A stretch of 64,000 nucleotides of DNA from Nonomuraea sp. SYSU D8015 (GCF_008065375.1 NZ_VJYI01000010.1:186001-250000), one strand, 5' to 3'. Shown: positions 41,891 to 50,615, numbered from the stretch's first letter. A program made the numbers and translations. Notes: a model not told the origin generated them from the letters alone.

Positions 41891-43045
41891 ATGTCCACGG
41901 AACTCGACCTCGTGCCCGCCGGATTCGTCCAGGCCATCGAGGAGCTGCCGCTGGTGGACCACCACGTCCACGGGGCCTCGGCCCACGACCTGTCGCGCAA
42001 GGCGTTCGAGGAGATGATCACCGAGTCCGACCGTCCCGTGCCGGACTGGATGACGCCGTTCGACTCGCAGCTCGGCTTCGCCATCCTGCGCCACTGCGCG
42101 CCCGCGCTCGGGCTCACGGCGCACTGCACGCCCGAGGAGTACCTCGCGCGCCGGGCCAGGCTCGGCGCGGACGAGGTCAACCGGAGGCTGCTCACCGCCG
42201 CCGGCGTGGGGCACTTCCTCGTCGAGACCGGCTACCGGGGCGAGGAACTGCTCGGACCCTCCGGCATGGCGGAGGTCAGCGGGGTGCCGGCCGACGAGGT
42301 GGTGCGCCTGGAGACGGTGGCCGAGCAGGTGGCGGCGGGCGGGTGCGAGGCGGCCGCGTTCGCCGGCCGGTTCGCCGAGGCGCTGTGGGAGCGCACCCGT
42401 ACGGCCCGCGGGCTCAAGACCATCGCCGCCTACCGGTGCGGCCTCGACTTCGACCCGGCCCCGCCGGACGGCGCCGAGGTCGCCGAGGCCGCCGGGCGGT
42501 GGCTGGCCGAGGGCGGCGGGCGGCTGACCGATCCCGTGCTGCTGCGGCACCTCATCTGGGCCGGGATCGAACGGGGGCTGCCCCTGCAGTTCCACATCGG
42601 CTACGGCGACCCCGACGTCGACCTGCGCCGCTCCGACCCGCTGCTGCTGCGCGGGCTGATCGAGCGGGCCGAGCCGTCCGGCACGCCCCTGGTGCTGCTG
42701 CACTGCTACCCCTATCAGCGGCACGCGGGGTTCCTCGCGCAGGCGTACCCGAACGTGTTCTTCGACGTGGGCCTGGCCGTGAACTACACGGGGGCGCGCA
42801 GCGCGGCCGTGGTGGCCGAGAGCCTGGAGGCGGCGCCGTTCGCCAAGATCCTCTACTCCTCCGACGCATGGGGGCCCGCCGAGCTGCACTACCTGGGGGC
42901 GGTGCTGTGGCGGCGGGCGATGGCCCGGGTGCTGGGCGGGTTCGTGGTGGAGGAGGAGTGGTCGCCCGAGCAGGCGATGAAGGTGGCGGCCATGGTCGGC
43001 GCCGACAACGCCCGCCGCCTCTACGGCCTGGGCCCCCGCTCCTGA
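41891..43045 (+). CDS. Amidohydrolase family 2-like metal hydrolase
   Basis: A 384-residue TIM-barrel hydrolase of the amidohydrolase-related family. Motifs: PLVDHHVHG at the start, HIGYGDPDVDL with the barrel His, LVLLHCYPYQRHAGFLA, VFFDVGLAVNYTG and the late ILYSSDAWGPAE with the catalytic Asp. The order matches the FluG-N/uronate-isomerase-like branch. ATG 41891 follows GGAGGAG by 8 bp and is preferred over the GTG 24 bp upstream. It is isolated between the sigma factor and the beta-galactosidase. Substrate unknown; a decarboxylase or deamidase reaction is possible. Confidence 0.82.
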   Translation: MSTELDLVPAGFVQAIEELPLVDHHVHGASAHDLSRKAFEEMITESDRPVPDWMTPFDSQLGFAILRHCAPALGLTAHCTPEEYLARRARLGADEVNRRLLTAAGVGHFLVETGYRGEELLGPSGMAEVSGVPADEVVRLETVAEQVAAGGCEAAAFAGRFAEALWERTRTARGLKTIAAYRCGLDFDPAPPDGAEVAEAAGRWLAEGGGRLTDPVLLRHLIWAGIERGLPLQFHIGYGDPDVDLRRSDPLLLRGLIERAEPSGTPLVLLHCYPYQRHAGFLAQAYPNVFFDVGLAVNYTGARSAAVVAESLEAAPFAKILYSSDAWGPAELHYLGAVLWRRAMARVLGGFVVEEEWSPEQAMKVAAMVGADNARRLYGLGPRS

Positions 43046-43082
43046 CCCCGGCCGGCCCGGTACGGACACGGAACCTCATCGC

Positions 43083-43111
43083 TGCACAAAACGCTCTCGA
43101 ACCTCTAGGCT
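43083..43111 (+). promoter_or_regulatory. Promoter candidate with leaderless-type -10
   Basis: TGCACA (43083-43088) and TAGGCT (43106-43111) are 17 bp apart. The -10 hexamer ends 8 bp before the ATG of the beta-galactosidase gene, and no ribosome site intervenes, so the mRNA probably begins at or next to the start codon. Confidence 0.5.
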
Positions 43112-43119
43112 CGACGGCG

Positions 43120-45894
43120 ATGGACCTCGTAACTTACGCCCCCGGTTCGGGCCTACTCGAACCCCGGGCAGCACTCCGCTCCGACGCGCCCACCGTGGAT
43201 CTCAACGGGACCTGGCGCTTCCGCCTCTCACCCACCGCGAACGTCCCCGACGACTTCGCCCAGCCCGGCTACGACGACTCGGGCTGGGAGGACCTGCCGG
43301 TGCCGTCCCACTGGCCGCTGCACGGCCACGGCGCGCCCGCGTACACCAACGTCGACTACCCGTTCCCCGTCGACCCGCCGCACGTCCCCGACGAGAACCC
43401 GACCGGCGACTACCGCCGCGTGTTCGACCTGCCCGAGGGCTGGAGCGGCGGCCGGCTGCGGTTCGAGGGCGCCGACTCCTTCGCCCGGGTCTGGCTCAAC
43501 GGGCACGAGCTCGGCTTCTGGACGGGAAGCCGGCTGCCCGCCGAGTTCGACGCGGGGCCGTGGCTGCGCCCCGGCCGCAACGTGCTGGCCGTGCGGGTGC
43601 ACCAGTGGTCGGCCGCCAGCTACCTGGAAGACCAGGACATGTGGTGGCTGCCCGGCATCTTCCGCGACGTCACGCTCACCCGCTCGGCGGCCGACGTGTT
43701 CGTGCACGCCACCCACGACGGCAGGCTCAGCTTCGAGGGGGAGGGCGGCCGGCTCAGCATCCCCGAGCTCGGTGTCGCCGACCTTGAGCCCGGCGTCGAG
43801 GTCACGCTCGACGTGGAGCCGTGGACGGCGGAGACCCCGCGCCTGTACGACGCCGTGGTGACGTTCCCCGAGGAGACGGTGCGGCTGCGCGTCGGCTTCC
43901 GCACGATCTCCATCGAGAACGGCGTGCTGCTCGCCAACGGCCGCCCGCTGCTGCTCAAGGGCGTCAACCGGCACGAGTTCCACCCCGAGCACGGCCGCGC
44001 GGTCCCGTACGAGACCATGCGCGACGACGTGCTGCTGATGAAGCGGCACAACGTCAACGCCGTCAGGACCAGCCACTACCCGCCCCACCCGGCCTTCCTC
44101 GACCTGTGCGACGAGCTGGGCCTGTGGGTGATCGACGAGTGCGACCTGGAGACGCACGGCATGGGCGAGGTCGACTGGCGCGGCAACCCCACCGACGACC
44201 CGCGCTGGGCCGACGCGCTGCTCGACCGCATGCGTCGCATGGTCGAAAGGGACAAGAACCACCCGAGCATCATCATGTGGTCGCTCGGCAACGAGGCCGG
44301 CGTCGGCCGCAACCTGGCCGTCATGGCCGACTGGGCCCGCGAGCGCGACCCGTCCCGCCCTCTTCACTACGAGGGCGACTGGTCCTGTGCGAACACCGAC
44401 GTGTACTCCCGCATGTACGCCTCCCACGCCGAGGTCGAGGCCATCGGCCGGCTGGCCGAGGATCCCCTGGACGATCCGGAGCTGGACGCGCGGCGGCGCG
44501 CGATGCCGTTCCTGCAGTGCGAGTACGCCCACGCCATGGGTAACGGGCCCGGCGGGCTGGCCGAGTACCAGGAGCTCTTCGAGCGGTACCCGCGGCTGGC
44601 CGGCGGGTTCATCTGGGAGTGGATCGACCACGGGATCGTCCATCCGGAGTTCGAGTACGCCTACGGCGGCGACTACGGCGAGCCGGTGCACGACGGGAAC
44701 TTCGTGATCGACGGGCTCGTGTTCCCCGACCGGACGCCGTCGCCCGGGCTGATCGACCTGAAGAAGGTGTTCGAGCCGGTGAAGTTCGACTTCGCCGACG
44801 GCATCGTGCGGATCGTCAACGGCTACGACTTCCGCGACCTGTCCCACCTGGAGTTCGTCGCCACCGTGGAGGTGGAAGGGGAGACGGTCGCCGAGCACCG
44901 GCTGGAGGTGCCCGCGGGCGGCGGCGAGGTCAAGCTGCCCGAGGCGGCGCCGGAGCCTGCGGGCGAACGCTGGCTGACCGTCCGCGCCCTGCTCTCCGGC
45001 GACCAGCCGTGGGCCGAGGCGGGACACGAGGTCGCCTGGGGACAGACGCCCCTGTCCCCGCCCGCGCCCCGGCCCGCCGCCTCGCCGGCCGCCTTCACCC
45101 GGGACGGGAACGAGCTCGTCGCCGGCGGGTCGGCGTTCGACGCGGTCACCGGGCGGCTCGTGCGGCTGTTCGGCCTGGAGGTGGACGGCCCGCGGCTCGA
45201 CCTGTGGCGGGCGCCGACCGACAACGACCGGCACGCCGGGCTCGAAGGCAAGTGGCGCGCCCTCGGCCTGCACCGGCTCACCCACCGGGTGGACGCCGTG
45301 GAGGCCGGCGACGGGCTGACCGTCCGCACCCGGGTCGCGCCCGCGGCGACCGACCTCGGGATGCGGGCGACCTACCGGTGGACGCCCGCCGGGGACGGGC
45401 TGCTGCTGAGCGTGGACATCGAGTCCGAAGGCGACTGGCAGGTCCCGATCCCGCGGCTCGGCCTCACCATGACGCTGCCCGGCACCGCCGTCGACCGGGT
45501 CACCTGGTTCGGACGCGGGCCCGGCGAGGCGTACCCGGACACGGGCATGGCGGCGCGCGTCGGCCGATGGACGGCGGCGATCGACGAGCTGCAGACGCCG
45601 TACGTCTACCCGCAGGAGAACGGCCACCGCGCCGACGTCCGGTGGGCCGACTTCGGCGCCTTCACGGTGTCCGGGCATCCCGTGTTCGGGATGACCGCGC
45701 GCCGCTGGAGCATCGACGAGCTGGCCGCCGCCGCCCACCGTCCCGACCTGGTGCCGGGAGACCGGCTGCACCTGCACCTGGACGCCGCCCACCAGGGCAT
45801 CGGCACCGCCACCTGCGGCCCGGGGGCGCTGCCGAAGTACGAGCTGAGCGCCCCCCGTAAGGTGACGTTCACGCTGCGGTTCGACCCGGCCTGA
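43120..45894 (+). CDS. lacZ: Beta-galactosidase, GH2 family
   Basis: A 924-residue GH2 enzyme hydrolysing beta-galactosides. Domains in order: sugar-binding jelly roll (LNGTWRFRLSP; GADSFARVWLNGHELGFWTGSRLPAEFD), a shortened Ig-like domain, GH2 catalytic barrel with GVNRHEFHPEHGR, RTSHYPPHP, acid/base Glu in MWSLGNEAG (about 390) and nucleophile Glu in FLQCEYAHAMGNGPG (about 467), then the LacZ domain 4/small-chain fold (FGRGPGEAYPDTG, NGHRADVRW). No signal peptide, so cytoplasmic. No transporter or regulator is adjacent. Slightly shorter than E. coli LacZ. Confidence 0.94.
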   Translation: MDLVTYAPGSGLLEPRAALRSDAPTVDLNGTWRFRLSPTANVPDDFAQPGYDDSGWEDLPVPSHWPLHGHGAPAYTNVDYPFPVDPPHVPDENPTGDYRRVFDLPEGWSGGRLRFEGADSFARVWLNGHELGFWTGSRLPAEFDAGPWLRPGRNVLAVRVHQWSAASYLEDQDMWWLPGIFRDVTLTRSAADVFVHATHDGRLSFEGEGGRLSIPELGVADLEPGVEVTLDVEPWTAETPRLYDAVVTFPEETVRLRVGFRTISIENGVLLANGRPLLLKGVNRHEFHPEHGRAVPYETMRDDVLLMKRHNVNAVRTSHYPPHPAFLDLCDELGLWVIDECDLETHGMGEVDWRGNPTDDPRWADALLDRMRRMVERDKNHPSIIMWSLGNEAGVGRNLAVMADWARERDPSRPLHYEGDWSCANTDVYSRMYASHAEVEAIGRLAEDPLDDPELDARRRAMPFLQCEYAHAMGNGPGGLAEYQELFERYPRLAGGFIWEWIDHGIVHPEFEYAYGGDYGEPVHDGNFVIDGLVFPDRTPSPGLIDLKKVFEPVKFDFADGIVRIVNGYDFRDLSHLEFVATVEVEGETVAEHRLEVPAGGGEVKLPEAAPEPAGERWLTVRALLSGDQPWAEAGHEVAWGQTPLSPPAPRPAASPAAFTRDGNELVAGGSAFDAVTGRLVRLFGLEVDGPRLDLWRAPTDNDRHAGLEGKWRALGLHRLTHRVDAVEAGDGLTVRTRVAPAATDLGMRATYRWTPAGDGLLLSVDIESEGDWQVPIPRLGLTMTLPGTAVDRVTWFGRGPGEAYPDTGMAARVGRWTAAIDELQTPYVYPQENGHRADVRWADFGAFTVSGHPVFGMTARRWSIDELAAAAHRPDLVPGDRLHLHLDAAHQGIGTATCGPGALPKYELSAPRKVTFTLRFDPA

Positions 45895-45905
45895 TCACAG
45901 CGAGA

Positions 45906-45978
45906 GCCGGGCCCCGCGGACAGCGGGACCCGGCCTGACCACGGCGGAAGCCGGGCCCCGCGGACAGCGGGACCCGGC
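45906..45978. terminator. Duplicated hairpin terminator between convergent genes
   Basis: Two copies of the same 29-nt hairpin lie at 45906-45934 and 45950-45978 (44-bp period). Each has GCCGGG-C-CCCGC pairing with GCGGG-A-CCCGGC around a 5-nt loop, with one mismatch. They sit between the convergent beta-galactosidase and EF-Tu genes and should terminate both directions. Confidence 0.85.
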
Positions 45979-46016
45979 TTGGGCGCCGAGACCGGTCGCG
46001 ACCCGGCCTCATGAGG

Positions 46017-47198
46017 TCAAGCGGGCGGCACGGTGAGGATCGTGCCGGCGCCCACCGTCAGCCCGCCCTCGCGGATGGCGAAGCCGAGCCCCGGCTCGAG
46101 CGCGACCGGCTTGCCCAGCTCGACCTCCACCTCGACCGTGTCACCCGGCCGGGCGGTCTCGTCGAGCTTGAGCTCCCCGGGCACGTCCGTGGTCCGCAGG
46201 TAGAACTGCGGCCGGTACCCGGACGCGATCGGCCGCCGCCTTCCGCCCTCCTCCGGCGTCAGGAGGTAGACGCGGGCGGTGAACGACGTGCGGGCCCGCT
46301 GGCTGCCCGGCTCGGCCAGCACCATCCCCCGGCGCACCTGCTCGCGGCGCACCCCGCGCAGCAGCACGGCGGCGTTGTCGCCGGCCTCGCCCCGCTCCAT
46401 CGTCTTGCCGAACGTCTCGACGCCCGTCACGACGGCGCTGAACCCCTCACCGACTCCACTGCCGAACCCGACCGCCTCGACCGTGTCGCCGACGCGGACC
46501 GTGCCGCGCTCGATGGCGCCGGTGACGACCGTGCCGCGGCCGGTGACCGTGAGCACGTTCTCGACCGGCATGAGGAACGGCGCGTCCACGTACCGCACCG
46601 GCACCGGGATGTGCTCGTCCACGGCCTGGAGCAGCGCCTCCACCGACGCCGTCCAGACCGGGTCGCCCTCCAGCGCCCGCAGCCCGGACACCCGGACCAT
46701 CGGGACGCCGTGGTAGCCGTGCTCGGCCAGCAGCTCTTGCAGCTCCAGCTCGACCAGGTCGGTCAGCTCAGGGTCGGCGCCGTCGGCCTTGTTGACGGCC
46801 ACGACCAGGTGCTCGACGCCGACCCGCTTGGCCAGCAGCACGTGCTCCCTGGTCTGCGGCATGATCCCGTCGTGCGCGGACACGACGAGGATCGCCCCGT
46901 CGAGCTGCGCCGCGCCCGTGATCATGTTCTTCACGTAGTCGGCGTGGCCCGGCATGTCGACGTGGGCGTAGTGCCTGGTGGCGGTCTCGTACTCGACGTG
47001 CGAGATGTTGATCGTGATGCCCCTGGAGGCCTCCTCCGGGGTCCGGTCGATCCGCTCGAACGGCGTGTACGTGGCCTGCCCGCGCTCCGCCAGCACCTTC
47101 GTGATCGCGGCGGTCAGCGTGGTCTTGCCGTGGTCGACGTGCCCCATCGTGCCGATGTTGAGATGCGGCTTGTTCCGTACGTAGGCCTGCTTGGCCAT
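46017..47198 (-). CDS. tuf: Divergent elongation factor Tu paralogue (tuf3-like)
   Basis: A 393-residue EF-Tu that carries aminoacyl-tRNA to the ribosome. G motifs: GHVDHGKTT (P-loop), RGITINISHVEYE (switch I), DMPGHADY (G3; most EF-Tu have DCPGHADY) and NKADGAD (G4). HDGIMPQT replaces the usual TDGPMPQT. Domains 2 and 3 are complete (GRGTVVTGAIERG; GYRPQFYLRTTDVPGE; AIREGGLTVGAGTI). It stands alone, not in the str operon with rpsL-rpsG-fusA, so it is the extra EF-Tu known from several actinomycetes. Such copies can be stress-induced or confer resistance to EF-Tu antibiotics; here no resistance substitution can be asserted. AAGGAAGGA ribosome site. Confidence 0.93.
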   Translation of the reverse strand: MAKQAYVRNKPHLNIGTMGHVDHGKTTLTAAITKVLAERGQATYTPFERIDRTPEEASRGITINISHVEYETATRHYAHVDMPGHADYVKNMITGAAQLDGAILVVSAHDGIMPQTREHVLLAKRVGVEHLVVAVNKADGADPELTDLVELELQELLAEHGYHGVPMVRVSGLRALEGDPVWTASVEALLQAVDEHIPVPVRYVDAPFLMPVENVLTVTGRGTVVTGAIERGTVRVGDTVEAVGFGSGVGEGFSAVVTGVETFGKTMERGEAGDNAAVLLRGVRREQVRRGMVLAEPGSQRARTSFTARVYLLTPEEGGRRRPIASGYRPQFYLRTTDVPGELKLDETARPGDTVEVEVELGKPVALEPGLGFAIREGGLTVGAGTILTVPPA

Positions 47199-47226
47199 GG
47201 TTCCTTCCTTGAGACCTGGTTTCCGT

Positions 47227-47269
47227 GTGACCCGTGATCGGGGCCGGCTACCTCCCCCCGCCGGGTCAC
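47227..47269 (-). promoter_or_regulatory. Leader hairpin before the EF-Tu paralogue
   Basis: GTGACCCG and CGGGTCAC form perfect outer arms, and inner CGGGG/CCCCG arms extend the fold. On the transcript the structure lies about 28-72 nt upstream of the EF-Tu start, just before the ribosome site. It could be an attenuator, a translational control element or a protein-binding leader. The rest of 47199-47431 holds no supported gene. Confidence 0.45.
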
Positions 47270-47431
47270 CTCAGGACTCACGGGAAGAGGTCAGCGCTCC
47301 AGGCCGTCGCAGGCACGCTCGAACACGCCCACCGGCAGGGCGGGTGTCGTGAGGCGAGCGCGCAGGAACATGACGAACATAGTGCGGTGCTCAGCGCAGG
47401 ACGGCAACTGATTATTCCGCGCGACAAAAGG

Positions 47432-47472
47432 TCGCCGGTGGGGCGGCGGACCAACGGCCGCCCCACCGGCGA
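47432..47472. terminator. Perfect 16-bp stem hairpin after the pectate lyase gene
   Basis: TCGCCGGTGGGGCGGC (47432-47447) pairs exactly with GCCGCCCCACCGGCGA (47457-47472) around a 9-nt loop, 10 bp beyond the end of the leftward pectate lyase gene. Confidence 0.88.
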
Positions 47473-47482
47473 TCGGGAGTTG

Positions 47483-48700
47483 CTACTTGTAGGTCACGTC
47501 AGACGCGGTGTACCGGCAGTGGGCCGGGTCCGGGCCCGAGCCGATCTGCGTGGGCTCACCGCTCGTGACGCCCTTGAACTTGGCGCAGACGACGGTCTTC
47601 TTGCCTGGGTCGTTCACGATCGTCATCCCGGAGAACGTGGCCGTGTCGCCGAAGTTGGTGTTGATGCCGGCGATCACCTTCGCGGAGGTGACGGTCACGT
47701 TCGAGATCACGACGTGGCGGGCGTACGACTTGGAGCAGTTGCCGCAGGCCCGGTAGAGCTTGCCGACGTTCTCCGCCCGGAAGTTCCTGATGACCGTCTT
47801 GCCGGGGCCGTTGTGCTGGAACGTCTTGTCGGAGGCCGCGCGGGCGCCGCCGCCGTCGATGGTCATGGTCTGCGTCGCCGACGTGCCCTTGAAGGTGGCG
47901 GCGTCCTCGCCGACGTCCTCCCACCAGACGTTCTTGAGCGTGCAGGTGCCCATGCAGTGGACGCCGTCGGCCGCCGGGGCGCCGATGATGACGTTCTGCA
48001 GCGTCGCGCCGTCGGCCAGCTTGAACATCGGGGGCTGGCCCTCGCTCTGGCTGCCGCTGCCCAGCGCGCCGGAGCCGTAGAAGCGCTTCATGCCGCCGTC
48101 GCGGACACCGGTGACGGTGATGGTCGCGGTGACCGGCTCCTTGCCGGCCGGGGTCGGCCACGACGCGGAGGGCGCGCCGGCCGGGCGGAGGGTCCAGCGC
48201 TTGCCTGCCGCCGAGTCGCACGAGTTCTGCTGGACGGGGGCGCCGGCCGTCTTGGCCGAGCCCTTGACGTTCAGGCACTTGCCGCTGCCCGTGTTCATGA
48301 GCAGCTGCGTGCCGCCCTTCGCCGCCTTCACCGTCCACGTCTGGAACGCGCCGGTCGCGCAGGACTGCTGCTGGACCGCCTTGCCCGCCGACGTGCTGTT
48401 GCCCTGGATCCCGATGCACTTGCCGCTGTGCGCGCCGCTCAGCTTGAAGTCGCCGCTCACGGCCGTGAACGTCCAGGCCTGGTTCGCGCCGCCCGTGCAC
48501 GCCTGCTGGGTGAGCTGCACCGCCTCGCCCGTGGCTTTCGCGGGGGCGCTCAGGCACAGGCCGCTGCCGGCGTTGACGAGCTGGTACGGACCCGGATTCG
48601 ACGCCGCCGCGGCGGACGTGCCCGTGATCCCGGCGAGCGCGGAGGCCGCCAGCAGCACGCCGCCGACCAGGGCGGACGTCTTGGTGGTCGATAAGAACAA
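47483..48700 (-). CDS. Secreted pectate lyase (PL3) with ricin-type CBM13
   Basis: A 405-residue exported enzyme. A Sec signal peptide (about 1-34, ending TSAAAA) is followed by a CBM13 ricin-B lectin module (about 36-172) with three QxW-type repeats (NQAWTF, FQTWTV, GKRWTL), then a PL3 pectate lyase (about 190-405) with KLADGATLQNVIIG, CTLKNVWWEDVGEDA, FQHNGPGKTVIRNF and GINTNFGDTATFSGMTI. It should cut polygalacturonate by beta-elimination, with calcium. Start TTG with GGGGAA upstream; codon 3 is TTA. A perfect terminator follows. It is codirectional with another polysaccharide lyase-like gene 91 bp upstream. Confidence 0.92.
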   Translation of the reverse strand: MFLSTTKTSALVGGVLLAASALAGITGTSAAAASNPGPYQLVNAGSGLCLSAPAKATGEAVQLTQQACTGGANQAWTFTAVSGDFKLSGAHSGKCIGIQGNSTSAGKAVQQQSCATGAFQTWTVKAAKGGTQLLMNTGSGKCLNVKGSAKTAGAPVQQNSCDSAAGKRWTLRPAGAPSASWPTPAGKEPVTATITVTGVRDGGMKRFYGSGALGSGSQSEGQPPMFKLADGATLQNVIIGAPAADGVHCMGTCTLKNVWWEDVGEDAATFKGTSATQTMTIDGGGARAASDKTFQHNGPGKTVIRNFRAENVGKLYRACGNCSKSYARHVVISNVTVTSAKVIAGINTNFGDTATFSGMTIVNDPGKKTVVCAKFKGVTSGEPTQIGSGPDPAHCRYTASDVTYK

Positions 48701-48791
48701 AGTGGTTCCCCAGGGTCGGCCGGTGACATTTCACTCGGCTTGCCAAGCGAATGGATCCTAGTGGCCCCTTGGACGTGAGGGCCAGTCATGT

Positions 48792-50405
48792 TCAGGGCGC
48801 GCCGGGCCTGAAGGTGCTGTCGGCACGGAAGGCGGCGGTGTCCTGGGCCTTGTCCAGCCACAGCTGGTGGTGGCGGTGGCGGACGAAGCGGCCGGGGTAG
48901 TTCAGCGACTCCAGCCGGATCCGCCCGCTCGCCGAACCCGGCCGGGCGAGGAAGGTGACGTCCCGCTCGAACAGCTCGGTGCCGTTGTCGCTGTCGAAGC
49001 GCAGCCGGTAGTCCTTGTGCCGCAGGTAGCGCCCGTCCTCGTCCACGAACGAGTAGCCCTTGGCGTCGGCCAGGCCGGGGACGATCCGCAGCGGCGCCGC
49101 CTCCCCGAGCACGCCGAGCGCGCCCGAGGCGGCGATCCCCTCCTTGGGGAAGTTGATCGACTGCAGCACACGTGTCACACCGGTCGGCAGCAGGCCACCG
49201 GCGTTCCCGGAGCCGGCGGCGGCGCGGGTGAACAGCAGGGTCCCGAAGCCCAGCTGGTCGAATCCGCCGCTGTTGGGGCCGTAGTCGCCGCCCCCGCCCT
49301 CGGCCCGCACCCGCTCGGCGTACGCCTTCGTGTACGGCACCGCCAGCCCGCGCCGGTTGGCGTAGTGGTTGTAGAGCAGCTCCCACACCGGCCGGTCTTG
49401 GCCGCGCCCCCAGCTGGACACGACGGTCTGCTCCCGGGGTGCGCATTTCGTGCCGGTGCCCCACTTGTACGTGGTGAACGGCACGTCGTGGCCCAGGTTG
49501 TACTTGGCGACGTACTCGGCCGCCTTCATGATCCGGTTGTCGGCGTAGCCGTACAGGTCGAGCCCCTGGTTCCAGGCCATTTCCGCGATGGTGCCGATCA
49601 GCCCGATGCCCATGATGCTGTGGCCCTGGTCGCGCCCGCTCTCCTGCCACTGGGCGAGACCGCCCGGGTGGAGGAACGGGATGGCGTTCATGATGGACCC
49701 GTTGCCCTTGCCGTTCTTGAAGTAGTCGACGGCCCGCTCGAACTTGGCCTGGTCGTCACAGAAGACGCCGATCGCCATGATCCCGGCCATGTTGCACAGA
49801 TCCCAGTTGGCCCAGTAGTTGGTGATGCAGGCGCCGTTGTGCCGTACCAGGAAGTCGTCGCTCAGCGGGTAGAAGACGGTCAGGAGCATCTTCTGGAACC
49901 GCTCCATGTCGAAGCCCGGGTAACCACGCATGAGCTCGGCGGCGTTGGCGAACTGGTAGCCGTAGATGCCCGCCGCCAGGAACCGGTCGGCGTTGCCCGT
50001 GACCGTCTTCAACGTGCCCGACCAGGCGTTGAGGATGTCGCGGGCGGTGTCGCCGTGCGCCTTCTCCCCGGAGATCCTCCAGCGCAGCGCGTTCTGGTAG
50101 GCGGCGTGGATGTCGTTGTAGAGCCGCGGGTAGTTCTGCCCGGTTCCGCCGCGTACCACCGTCTCCAGCGGGCGCGCCTTCCATGTGCTCCTGGAGCGCC
50201 CGTTGGCGACCAGCTTCTCCCATCCGGCCTTGTACGGCTGCGCCCCCGCCTGCACCGCGGCCGCGATGCGGTCGAAGTCGGCCTGGGTGTGCAGCAGCCC
50301 CGGGTGCTTGAACGCGGATGCCGCAGCGACGGAGGGGAGCGCGGGCAGCACGGCGACGCCCGCCGCGGCCTTCAGCAGGCTCCGCCGGCTGGTCTGGAGA
50401 ACCAT
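48792..50405 (-). CDS. Tat-exported alginate-lyase-fold enzyme with AbfB (CBM42) domain
   Basis: A 537-residue exported protein. The signal peptide carries a twin-arginine motif (SRRSLLKAAAGVAVLPALPSVAAASA). Residues about 45-400 resemble the alginate lyase superfamily (alpha/alpha toroid: ITNYWANWDLCNMAGIMAIGVFCDD; QESGRDQGHSIMGIGLIGTIAEMAWNQG; the N-W-H/Y residues are present). The C-terminal 120 residues are an arabinofuranose-binding AbfB module (YLRHKDYRLRFDSDNG; ESLNYPGRFVRHRHHQLWLDK; FRADSTFRPGAP). ATG follows AAAGGACT. The combination points to a plant cell-wall uronate polymer with arabinose branches. With the PL3 neighbour it makes a pectin-directed pair. Confidence 0.88.
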   Translation of the reverse strand: MVLQTSRRSLLKAAAGVAVLPALPSVAAASAFKHPGLLHTQADFDRIAAAVQAGAQPYKAGWEKLVANGRSRSTWKARPLETVVRGGTGQNYPRLYNDIHAAYQNALRWRISGEKAHGDTARDILNAWSGTLKTVTGNADRFLAAGIYGYQFANAAELMRGYPGFDMERFQKMLLTVFYPLSDDFLVRHNGACITNYWANWDLCNMAGIMAIGVFCDDQAKFERAVDYFKNGKGNGSIMNAIPFLHPGGLAQWQESGRDQGHSIMGIGLIGTIAEMAWNQGLDLYGYADNRIMKAAEYVAKYNLGHDVPFTTYKWGTGTKCAPREQTVVSSWGRGQDRPVWELLYNHYANRRGLAVPYTKAYAERVRAEGGGGDYGPNSGGFDQLGFGTLLFTRAAAGSGNAGGLLPTGVTRVLQSINFPKEGIAASGALGVLGEAAPLRIVPGLADAKGYSFVDEDGRYLRHKDYRLRFDSDNGTELFERDVTFLARPGSASGRIRLESLNYPGRFVRHRHHQLWLDKAQDTAAFRADSTFRPGAP

Positions 50406-50495
50406 ATGAGTCCTTTCGGGAGACGATCTCTCGTCCCTAGGGGACGGGCCGCGGACGCCCACATAACACTTTTCTCATGCGTCCCAAGTCGGGCA

Positions 50496-50507
50496 TTTCG
50501 GTCGAAA
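50496..50507. promoter_or_regulatory. Palindrome in the lyase promoter region
   Basis: TTTCGGTCGAAA (TTTCG-GT-CGAAA) lies about 90 bp upstream of the leftward Tat-exported lyase gene in an AT-richer stretch (50460-50520). It is a plausible operator or promoter-associated site. Otherwise the 210-bp gap 50406-50615 holds no gene. Confidence 0.3.
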
Positions 50508-50566
50508 GCGCAGAATAGTGCCGACATCATCAGCGCGTGGCGGCTTCGACGGCGATGTGACGTGAC

Positions 50567-50602
50567 GCACACGGCTCGCCCGGCCGGACGGCCGCCGTGC
50601 GC
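50567..50602. terminator. Imperfect hairpin at the end of the dipeptide operon
   Basis: GCACACGGC (50567-50575) and GCCGTGCGC (50594-50602) pair with one mismatch, with further GC-rich pairing inside. It lies 14 bp beyond the stop of the racemase gene and is a weak terminator candidate. Confidence 0.35.
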
Positions 50603-50615
50603 ATGGGTGGCACGT

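Noticed and set aside
47278..47466. A 62-codon leftward frame between EF-Tu and pectate lyase
   Set aside because: It crosses a strong terminator hairpin and the EF-Tu leader, is Cys/Ser/Arg-rich and lacks a ribosome site.
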